From: an uncultured Paraglaciecola sp.
GTDB taxonomy: Bacteria > Pseudomonadota > Gammaproteobacteria > Enterobacterales > Alteromonadaceae
Assembly: GCA_905479025.1 (NCBI GenBank)
Contig: CAJQKX010000077.1
Span: forward strand, 1 to 6,999
DNA: 6,999 bases
Direction: 5' to 3'
The position numbers were made by a program, and so were the translations under genes. The notes below the pieces were generated by a model, which was not told the DNA's origin, ran no database searches, and was given only the letters and a program-made list of their open reading frames with translations. Positions 1 through 5,868 of this stretch are shown piece by piece (the first letter of the stretch is position 1; each line of letters opens with the position of its first letter).

Positions 1-1
1 T

Positions 2-181
2 CTTATTGGATTATCGATATATGCGGTTTATCGACCGGGCAGAAGCTGCCCGACCGATCCAGCATTAGCTGCCGCTTGTGAGCGGGCGGATAAATGGAAT
101 CGGCGGTTTATTATGATTTCAGGCGGGATGTGGCTGGTAGGATTTATAACGGCTTATGCATTGCCGTTGATTTTAATTTAA
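2..181 (+). CDS. C-terminal end of a MerT-like small membrane transporter (5' end outside window)
   Basis: An open frame enters from the left edge and stops with TAA at 179-181, giving 59 visible residues. It begins with the end of a hydrophobic stretch, then a loop (YRPGRSCP...AAAC) with two cysteines ten residues apart, then basic residues (DKWNRR), then a final transmembrane helix rich in Ile, Met, Trp and Leu that ends in ALPLILI. This order (TM end, two-Cys loop, basic patch, last TM ending in a Pro-containing tail) matches the C-terminal third of mercuric transporter MerT, an inner-membrane Hg(II) importer whose loop cysteines hand over metal. The Cys spacing differs from classical MerT, so a related metal or unknown small membrane protein is possible. 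GC is 84/180 (47%), higher than sampled lines of the neighbouring cluster. It is convergent with that cluster and probably unrelated to it. Confidence 0.5.
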   Translation, partial: LIGLSIYAVYRPGRSCPTDPALAAACERADKWNRRFIMISGGMWLVGFITAYALPLILI

Positions 182-189
182 CTGGCAAA

Positions 190-241
190 GATTTCTATAT
201 TGCTTTAAATATTTTTAGACTATTTTTGCAATATAGAAATC
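190..241. repeat. Perfect 14-bp inverted repeat with 24-bp AT-rich spacer
   Basis: GATTTCTATATTGC at 190-203 is the exact reverse complement of GCAATATAGAAATC at 228-241. The spacer is AT-rich. It starts 8 nt after the stop of the left-edge gene, inside the gap between convergent genes. Neither side carries a run of T that would make a classical Rho-independent terminator, so its role is open: a 3'-end stabilising hairpin, a protein-binding dyad, or a remnant of a mobile element. Confidence 0.7.
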
Positions 242-259
242 ACTGCTCAACTTTAACCA

Positions 260-269
260 ACGTTAACGT
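260..269. other. 10-bp perfect palindrome ACGTTAACGT
   Basis: The sequence reads the same on both strands and lies between the two convergent genes, away from any start codon. It could bind a dimeric regulator, but nothing here identifies one, and chance is a fair alternative. Confidence 0.3.
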
Positions 270-423
270 GAAAGCCTCCCCGCTCGAAATCTGATCATAG
301 TCTAAACGAGATAATTTTTTGCCACTCGATATAAGGGGGAATATGTCGACCCATTGAAACCCTTACGCCTGCTCTTAAAATGCGAAGCCATACTAATTAC
401 CCTACTTATTTTCAACTTGTTTA

Positions 424-1632
424 CTAATTGTTAACATGTCCTTCATGTTTGATGGGGCATGATCGGGAAACCCAAGCAAACGCAACAGCAAGCATACTGG
501 CAGGTATCAATATAGCGCTAATGGCTAAAACCCCAATGTCTGAAATAATACTTGAGCCAATCATAACTAAAATAAAAGGGATAATAGAAATAAAAAAACC
601 TAAAGCGCTTGAGCATGTTCCAGAAATATGTTCATTTTCTTTTACTATACTTGACATGCCAAACGGTATCGACAAACCGTTACAAAAAGTAATTAATGAC
701 ATGGGGGCAATAAGTTGAACAGCTTTTTCAAATGGGAATACAACAGTAGTGATCAGCATGGTAATTGTCGCTAGTATAGAAACATACATACCTGTAAATA
801 TGATAGTTTGTATACTCCAATAGTTAGCTAAGTATACAGCAATGCGGTTACCGAAAATAAAAGTAATAGCTATCGGTACCAACGTAAATCCTATTTCGGA
901 ATTGCTATAGCCTAACCGCCCAAATACAAATGGCGTAAGAGTAATATAGGTCATATAAATTCCACAGAGTAAACCAAGTGCCATAGACATAGTCAGAAAT
1001 CGTCGGTTGGACAATAGCTCACTATAGTCATGTATTAACTTATTTAAGCTAAATGGTGATTTAACACTTAAGGTTTCTTTATATACCTTCGTTGAAATGA
1101 TAAGAATAAGTAATCCATAAGCAGCGAGTACTAAAAAAATAAACCTCCATGATACCTCGCTAGAAATTACGCCACCCATTACTGGGGCCATGGCTGGGGA
1201 AACACCTAGCAACATATATACGAATGCAAATGTTTTGTGTACTTTCTCCGAGTTTGAAAAGCTATCGACAATAATTGCCTGCCATAATACAAATGCAGAA
1301 CAAGCACCAACTGCCATTAAAATACGTCCAGTATAAAATATAAAAATTGATCCCGATATCATACAAACAAAAGAACCTAAAATGAAAATAACGGCTCCTA
1401 TAATTAACATAGGTCTTCTTCCTAGTTGATCAGAAACAGAACCAAAAAATACTTGCGAGAATGCGAAAGCTAAAAAATAAATACTAAGTGAATAACCAAT
1501 CTTTGCTTCTGAGGTTAATAAATCCCTAGACATATCATTAAATGCTGGCAAGTACATATCAGAAGCCCATAAATATAACATCGCAAGTAATGAGGCAAAA
1601 AAAACTAATGCTTTGTCGTTATTTTTCTCCAT
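424..1632 (-). CDS. MFS drug/metabolite exporter, Bcr/CflA-type (DHA1 family)
   Basis: This 402-residue protein is an inner-membrane proton antiporter of the major facilitator superfamily, with the length and hydrophobic pattern expected for 12 helices. Visible family marks are SDMYLPAF (24-31) in the first helix, typical of Bcr/CflA proteins; motif A GSVSDQLGRRP (64-74) in the loop between helices 2 and 3; the helix-4 arginine R103 in RILMAVGA; and the antiporter motif C region GVSPAMAPVMGG (143-154) in helix 5. The start overlaps the upstream acetyltransferase by 14 nt, with a weak GAGCGG ribosome site, so translation is probably coupled. It ends in tandem stops (TAG TAA). As the last gene of the block it probably exports the cluster's product. 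Members of this subfamily export many small amphipathic compounds, including amino-acid derivatives, so the substrate cannot be named. Confidence 0.9.
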   Translation of the reverse strand: MEKNNDKALVFFASLLAMLYLWASDMYLPAFNDMSRDLLTSEAKIGYSLSIYFLAFAFSQVFFGSVSDQLGRRPMLIIGAVIFILGSFVCMISGSIFIFYTGRILMAVGACSAFVLWQAIIVDSFSNSEKVHKTFAFVYMLLGVSPAMAPVMGGVISSEVSWRFIFLVLAAYGLLILIISTKVYKETLSVKSPFSLNKLIHDYSELLSNRRFLTMSMALGLLCGIYMTYITLTPFVFGRLGYSNSEIGFTLVPIAITFIFGNRIAVYLANYWSIQTIIFTGMYVSILATITMLITTVVFPFEKAVQLIAPMSLITFCNGLSIPFGMSSIVKENEHISGTCSSALGFFISIIPFILVMIGSSIISDIGVLAISAILIPASMLAVAFAWVSRSCPIKHEGHVNN

Positions 1633-2164
1633 GTTTATACCGCTCGTTTTTTATAGGTATGATTCTTAAACCAACCATAATCAGGTCTTTTTCAATACCA
1701 TCTAAACGAGCAACTTTCGGCATATGCCCCCATTTCTCGAACCCAAGACTTAAAAAAAGTTTTTTACTCGCCTCATTACTGTCAAAAATTGTGGTTACAA
1801 TCGTTTCAATTCCTACCATTGGACAAAATGTTAAGGCTTTTCGAAGTAGAGCTTTACCCAAGCCTTTACCATGATAATCTGAATGAATGTAGAGCCCAAT
1901 ATCGGTACTAATAGAATAGCCAGGCCTATCATTCATGAAATTTGAAAATGAAAGATATCCGACGACTGCTTTGAGTAAGTCAACTTGGTATTCGACCACC
2001 CAAATTGGGCGAGATTCTGAGGCGGTCCTTAACCAACTTTGTCGCGATGCAACTGAAATATGTGACGTATCACAAGTACTATTCCTTGAAGCAATAGAGC
2101 TATTGTAGGCCCATACAATTGCTTCGAGATCCGCTTCAACGGCATTCCGAATATTAATTAACAT
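1619..2164 (-). CDS. GNAT N-acetyltransferase, phosphinothricin-acetyltransferase-like
   Basis: This 181-residue protein transfers an acetyl group from acetyl-CoA to an amine. The N-terminus (IRNAVEADLEAIVWAYN) has the usual GNAT beta1-alpha1 look. Motif A is visible as YIHSDYHGKGLGKALL (92-107), with the GKGLG pyrophosphate loop. Motif B is IFDSNEASKKLFLSLGFEKWG (126-146), the end of which, GFEKWGHMPKVARLDG, strongly recalls the GF..vGh...vgrk.g stretch of PAT/YncA (MnaT) enzymes. Those acetylate the alpha-amine of free amino-acid toxins such as phosphinothricin and methionine sulfoximine. The start is supported by AGGA about 10 nt upstream. The gene lies 18 nt after the DapF-like gene and overlaps the exporter start by 14 nt. 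Resistance-type acetylation of the cluster's own amino-acid product or precursor is the likeliest role (inference), but a biosynthetic N-acetylation step is equally compatible. Confidence 0.85.
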   Translation of the reverse strand: MLINIRNAVEADLEAIVWAYNSSIASRNSTCDTSHISVASRQSWLRTASESRPIWVVEYQVDLLKAVVGYLSFSNFMNDRPGYSISTDIGLYIHSDYHGKGLGKALLRKALTFCPMVGIETIVTTIFDSNEASKKLFLSLGFEKWGHMPKVARLDGIEKDLIMVGLRIIPIKNERYKHGEK

Positions 2165-2182
2165 GTTTAATTTATCCTAAAG

Positions 2183-3010
2183 TTATAATTTTCCTGAGTA
2201 AATGTATCTTGATGGTCCTTCTAAATGTATGTTCTCGTTCTCATCAATCTCAACGCTTAATTCTCCTCCAGGCATAATGACACTTACACGAGAACCCACT
2301 TTTTTTTGCATATATAATGCTGCTACTACAGCACAACTACTACTGCCTGATGCCAATGTATACCCAGCTCCACGTTCATAAATTTGTATTTCGATGTGGC
2401 TATAATCGACAACTCGACAAAACTGTACATTGGTTCGGTTAGGAAAAATGTCATAATTAGACGCTATTGGTCCAAAATGCTTTGCCATATCAGCTGAAAT
2501 ATTCGTCGTTTCTAGTACTAGGTGCGGATTCCCAATATCAATAAAGCTTCCTATAAAGCTTTTACCATCGAATGTCATTTCCCTCCCTACAAAAGGGTAT
2601 TCTGAAGAATTTAAAAGTCCTGGAGTCGCTTTTCCCAAGCGTACTCTAAATATTCCTTGACTAGGAATAACTGGTGTTACCAGTATAGATTCACCGTTTA
2701 AATCAATATTAAAAGAAGAGTCTTTTATGTAGCCATTATCATATAAATAATTAGAAAATATTCTTATGCCATTACCACTCTTTTCACATTCAGTACCATC
2801 TGGATTAAAAATTCGCAACGTCAAACATTCTTTCGACGTTGGTCCATAGAGAACGCCATCACTACCGGGGCCATTATTACGATCGCAAATATACTTCACT
2901 ATCTCCTCGTCACACCCCAGAGTTGATTTCAGTGGATCAATGACAATATAGTCATTTCCTAGCGCGCTATATTTTACAAAATTTTTCTCACTACCTTCAC
3001 CTCTATTCAT
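2183..3010 (-). CDS. DapF-fold epimerase/isomerase homologue with both catalytic cysteines replaced by serine
   Basis: This 275-residue protein spans the whole diaminopimelate epimerase fold. Recognisable blocks are YSALGNDY (14-21), NPDGTE (69-74), SGNGIR (78-83), GNPHLV (160-165), NRTNVQF (191-197) and ERGAGYTLASGSSSCA (212-227). In true DapF the two acid/base residues are cysteines in CGNG and ACGSG. Here the aligned codons read AGT (2777-2779, Ser78) and TCA (2348-2350, Ser221). Pocket residues equivalent to the family's Asn, His, Glu and Arg positions (N19, N69, N161, H163, N194, E212, R213) are kept, so this is not decay. A cysteine does occur nearby (C75), but three residues off. The E of ERGAGET is Y217. 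Serine pairs, or a serine with threonine, occur in sister families that dehydrate or isomerise rather than racemise, and PhzF uses the same fold for an isomerisation without cysteines. Ordinary lysine or peptidoglycan DapF activity is therefore unlikely. The start overlaps the aminotransferase stop by 8 nt. Confidence 0.85.
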   Translation of the reverse strand: MNRGEGSEKNFVKYSALGNDYIVIDPLKSTLGCDEEIVKYICDRNNGPGSDGVLYGPTSKECLTLRIFNPDGTECEKSGNGIRIFSNYLYDNGYIKDSSFNIDLNGESILVTPVIPSQGIFRVRLGKATPGLLNSSEYPFVGREMTFDGKSFIGSFIDIGNPHLVLETTNISADMAKHFGPIASNYDIFPNRTNVQFCRVVDYSHIEIQIYERGAGYTLASGSSSCAVVAALYMQKKVGSRVSVIMPGGELSVEIDENENIHLEGPSRYIYSGKL

Positions 3011-3020
3011 CTCTATTCAC
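3001..3020 (-). repeat. Tandem 10-bp repeat at the aminotransferase/DapF-like junction
   Basis: On the coding strand GTGAATAGAG is followed directly by ATGAATAGAG (9 of 10 identical); the next ten bases, GTGAAGGTAG, match the first unit at 7 of 10. The repeat carries the end of the aminotransferase gene, including its TAG stop, and the ATG of the DapF-like gene. Removing one 10-bp unit would join the two genes in one frame with no stop between them. Confidence 0.85.
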
Positions 3021-4073
3021 CATCTTATAACTTTCTATCAAGCTACTAATTTTATTTAATGCAGTACGAAGCTCTTTTTCTTTCCGAACAAACGTCACTC
3101 TAATATGCTGCCTTACACCGAATGCATCTGATGGCATTAGTAAAACAGCTTCAGAATCCAAAATATTCTGACAAAAATCAATGGCATTTACGTTTTTGGA
3201 AATCCTTATCCAAGCGAAAGGAGCCTGAGATGTTTTACAGTTTTCAAAAAAAGTAGGGTGTCTTGAAACCCATTCTAAAATAATTTTATTACCGACTCTC
3301 CACATCATCATGTACTCTGAAAGATAACGCTCTTTATCTTTAAGTACCTCAAGCGCTAACTCTTCACAAATGACTGAATTTGATATAGTTGTGAGGTGCT
3401 TTAACTCTCTTAATTTTTCGATAACTTTCTTTTCCGCTTTGACCCACCCAACCCTCAATCCAGGAAATCCATAAATTTTCGATATACTTGATACTGATGC
3501 AGAACGAAGATATAAATTAGAAAATGAAGTTTTTAAATCAACCAAATATTCATCATCAAGAACTAAAAAAATATTGGTGCCCCTCACTAGCTCAATCAGT
3601 TCTTGTATATCTTGCACATTAACTTCATCCGTGGTTGGATTATTTGGAGAATTTAGCACGATAATTTTTGTTCTAACCGTGATTTTATCGGATATAGATT
3701 TGACATCTAACCTGCCGTTAGGAAGGTTATTAATCTGAATAGATCTAGCTCCGAGTTTTTTAGGTGCCTCGTTCGCTTGCGGCCATCCGGGGAAAATCGA
3801 TATAACTTCATCTCCATGGTTTAACTGGAGAAAATACAACAAAAACAATCCTTCTTGTGCTCCATGAGTAATAATAATTTCGTCTTCTTCACAATGATAA
3901 AGCTTACTAACTTCTTTTCTAAGTGATTTCTTACCTCGGTCCACACCATAGTCTAAGAGTGCGTCACCGTTATAATTAAGCTGCTTAAAATTTTTACAGG
4001 GTGCATTACTATCACCGAGGTCTATATCATAATTACCTTCTGCAACATCAAAAACCCACTTCTTTAAGTCCAT
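3003..4073 (-). CDS. PLP-dependent aminotransferase, class I/II (fold type I), short form
   Basis: This 356-residue enzyme should transaminate an amino acid or catalyse a related PLP reaction. Visible marks in order: GAQEGL (71-76) for the cofactor phosphate, NSPNNPTTDE (141-150) with the conserved Asn, D173 and Y176 in LDDEYLVD for the pyridine ring and O3', the Schiff-base lysine K199 in SSISKIYGFPGLRVGW (195-210), and the carboxylate-binding arginine R325 in HIRVTFV. It is shorter than typical class I enzymes (about 390-400 residues), with a brief N-terminal segment before the PLP domain. The start is set by AAGGA (4081-4085) 7 nt upstream. It lies 39 nt after the dioxygenase gene and overlaps the next gene by 8 nt. 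Similar short enzymes in natural-product clusters sometimes do beta/gamma elimination, cyclisation (capreomycidine synthase) or oxidation, so plain transamination is not certain. The close link to the DapF-like gene suggests consecutive steps at the alpha carbon. Confidence 0.9.
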   Translation of the reverse strand: MDLKKWVFDVAEGNYDIDLGDSNAPCKNFKQLNYNGDALLDYGVDRGKKSLRKEVSKLYHCEEDEIIITHGAQEGLFLLYFLQLNHGDEVISIFPGWPQANEAPKKLGARSIQINNLPNGRLDVKSISDKITVRTKIIVLNSPNNPTTDEVNVQDIQELIELVRGTNIFLVLDDEYLVDLKTSFSNLYLRSASVSSISKIYGFPGLRVGWVKAEKKVIEKLRELKHLTTISNSVICEELALEVLKDKERYLSEYMMMWRVGNKIILEWVSRHPTFFENCKTSQAPFAWIRISKNVNAIDFCQNILDSEAVLLMPSDAFGVRQHIRVTFVRKEKELRTALNKISSLIESYKMVNRDE

Positions 4074-4112
4074 AAATAAATCCTTGAATACCGTGGAATG
4101 TCAATATTTTTT

Positions 4113-4799
4113 TTATGCATCTTCTATGGCTTTTTTGTCAAACGCTTCGCCATACCACCGCTCATCCCATTTAGAAATAGCTACTACTAAAACATCCCTA
4201 TAGCTCGATTCAGATTTATCAACGGGCTCAATATTTGAGACATAATGAAACATCATCCGATCATTCAATAACGCAGCTTGCCCTTTCTCCACGATACCTT
4301 TATGAAAACACTTATCACCTTCAATATCCTTAAAGAGCTTCATTTCCCCTCCAGAAATATTATTCCGCTCAAATACACAAATCATGACTCGATCATGTCC
4401 ATCACAATGTATACCCTCAGGAACACTCACCCCCTCAATATTCTCATCAACAATTACTCGATACTGGTGAACATTTATTTGCCAATCTATTGACGAGTCA
4501 ATATTAAATTCTTGTAAACCCGATCGAATATATTCATCAAATCTAACTTGTAAAGGTTCATAAAATCTTTTTATTCCGCCTGCAGCTTTATTATATTTTT
4601 TATAAGTAACATAGGGACGGACAGGTAATTCATTTAAAATCCATATCCCTGCTTCATGGGAAACACGATACTGAGAAAAACGACGGTATCGATTATTGCC
4701 CATATATTTGTCAAAAATAAGATTACTAAAGCTATTCTTTATATCATCCGTAATAGTCGGAAGATTAATAATTGAAAATCCTTCGGAATTAAGAGCCAT
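4113..4799 (-). CDS. 2-oxoglutarate/Fe(II) dioxygenase, BsmA / L-isoleucine-dioxygenase type (PF10014-like)
   Basis: This 228-residue non-haem iron enzyme couples 2-oxoglutarate decarboxylation to oxidation of a small substrate. The iron-binding facial triad is H131 and D133 in PEGIHCDGHD (127-136) plus H185 in DRMMFHYVSNIEP, and R201 in SYRDVLVV is placed to hold 2-oxoglutarate. YRRFSQYRV (38-46), VHQYRV (110-115), NNISGGEM (146-153) and LLNDRMMFH are typical of the family that includes B. thuringiensis L-isoleucine dioxygenase, whose characterised members hydroxylate free aliphatic amino acids (C4 of Ile/Leu) or oxidise Met sulfur. The length is normal. It starts inside the preceding gene (11-nt overlap), with an AAGGAG ribosome site ending 7 nt before the ATG. 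In this cluster hydroxylation of a free amino acid, or another C-H oxidation such as desaturation, is the natural expectation; the substrate is not readable. Confidence 0.88.
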   Translation of the reverse strand: MALNSEGFSIINLPTITDDIKNSFSNLIFDKYMGNNRYRRFSQYRVSHEAGIWILNELPVRPYVTYKKYNKAAGGIKRFYEPLQVRFDEYIRSGLQEFNIDSSIDWQINVHQYRVIVDENIEGVSVPEGIHCDGHDRVMICVFERNNISGGEMKLFKDIEGDKCFHKGIVEKGQAALLNDRMMFHYVSNIEPVDKSESSYRDVLVVAISKWDERWYGEAFDKKAIEDA

Positions 4800-5868
4800 A
4801 ACCTTTCTCCTTGTATGTAAGACCTCGATTTAGCGAATCAGAATCCTCTAAAAGACGGTCTAGATATCGCTCCGAAGAGTTAAGTCGTATCATTGCTCCA
4901 AGTGCAATATCGTTACCTATTTCCTGAGATTTTCCTACCAAAGGACAAATTACATTTTTAATCCATGCACTTCCATGGATTGCATCAATCTTGATATGTA
5001 TTTTGTGGTATTCGATACCTTCGGCCGGCAATCGATTTCGCTCCCAAGCTTTAACAAGGCTTTTAAAGCGCCTGGGTGCTAGATACTCCGTCACTCCAAA
5101 ATAGCCAACAGCTTTGAAATAGTTTCTGCGTCGGAGAGCTAAGCATGCAGAAATATTCCCAGACATCTTGGCTTCAAGCGTAAGGTTTTCTTTGATAAAG
5201 TTTCGATTAGCATCAACCGCATTTAGTGCTTTTGAAAAAAGATGCGTATGAACATGACTGCTGTTTCCATTCCCCATTTCATCCCAATAATTTTTAGCAA
5301 TTTCCATTTTTTCTTGGCCAAATGTGCCGAGTTGTAGAAGTGCTAAGATGTCATCAAAACGAGGGTCCAAACTAGTTTCTTGGGATAATAGATATCGTAT
5401 ATCTACTTCAGTTGCTCGGTTTGCCAAAAAATCATCATAGTATTCATGATGCCCTGCACGATGATCATTCAACAGCTGTCTAAACCACAATTCGTACTCT
5501 TCACCTGTCTGGATACCTGTTACTACATCTTTGGGATTGATCTGTGTTATTTCATGATTAAACAGCGCAGCTTCAAATATTGAAATAATGTCATGCAATA
5601 CTGGTAGAGGATCTGCATCAATACTATTAATATTTGCAGATGAAAACTCTAGATCATAGATTTCGGATAGAATTTCATGAATAGATTCTTCTGCAATAAT
5701 ATTACGTTCGAAGTAAGCTTGACTTACTAAACGCTGAGCAGATTCCACGACGGCATTACGAGTGGACCGGTCGTTGGATATATTTGCGATGGTTACTTTG
5801 TCGGATGCCAAGAATAACCGCACCCATTCAAGAAGTTCATTTTCATTTTGAATGCTGACAAATTTCAT
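4789..5868 (-). CDS. Haem-oxygenase-like di-iron oxygenase (HDO; iron-containing redox enzyme family)
   Basis: This 359-residue protein has about 130 residues of acidic, helical N-terminal sequence followed by an HDO domain. Likely ligands are E164 in SQETSLDPRF, E197 and H207 in YWDEMGNGNSSHVHTHLF (194-211), an acid E261 in GVTEYL, and the helix H291-x3-D295-x2-H298 in KIHIKIDAIH. The E-x9-H and H-x3-D-x2-H spacings are those I recall for SznF and its relatives. YWDEMGNG is a hallmark of the PF14518-type group. Characterised HDOs use O2 for C-C cleavage of lysine-type amino acids (BesC), fatty-acid decarboxylation (UndA) or N-oxygenation (SznF), so either C-C cleavage or N-oxidation is possible. 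The start ATG shares one base with the ThiF-like stop (TAATG), which implies translational coupling and stoichiometric production. The N-terminal region matches nothing I know and may dock the substrate or the E1-like partner. Confidence 0.82.
   Translation of the reverse strand: MKFVSIQNENELLEWVRLFLASDKVTIANISNDRSTRNAVVESAQRLVSQAYFERNIIAEESIHEILSEIYDLEFSSANINSIDADPLPVLHDIISIFEAALFNHEITQINPKDVVTGIQTGEEYELWFRQLLNDHRAGHHEYYDDFLANRATEVDIRYLLSQETSLDPRFDDILALLQLGTFGQEKMEIAKNYWDEMGNGNSSHVHTHLFSKALNAVDANRNFIKENLTLEAKMSGNISACLALRRRNYFKAVGYFGVTEYLAPRRFKSLVKAWERNRLPAEGIEYHKIHIKIDAIHGSAWIKNVICPLVGKSQEIGNDIALGAMIRLNSSERYLDRLLEDSDSLNRGLTYKEKGYGS

Noticed and set aside
36..85. GC-rich hairpins CGGGCAG-AAG-CTGCCCG (36-52) and CCGCT-TGTG-AGCGG (72-85)
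   Set aside because: Both lie inside the MerT-like coding tail and have no T-run after them, so they are probably coding-sequence coincidences, not terminators or REP elements.
94..294. 66-codon plus-strand ORF
   Set aside because: It overlaps the better-supported MerT-like reading frame, runs through the 14-bp inverted repeat, has no clear ribosome site and resembles no protein I know.
182..423. Rho-independent terminator for the seven-gene block
   Set aside because: No GC-rich stem followed by a U-run was found on the minus strand after 424; the operon end may be Rho-dependent or lie further on.
2183..3010. Naming the DapF-fold gene dapF, or cntK (histidine racemase)
   Set aside because: Both functions require the two catalytic cysteines, which are serines here, and no nicotianamine-synthase-like or opine-dehydrogenase partner is present.
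4084..4104. Internal promoter before the aminotransferase (perfect TTGACA at 4099-4104, minus strand)
   Set aside because: The only -10-like sequence at suitable spacing overlaps the ribosome site and start codon, so the transcript would lose its translation signal.
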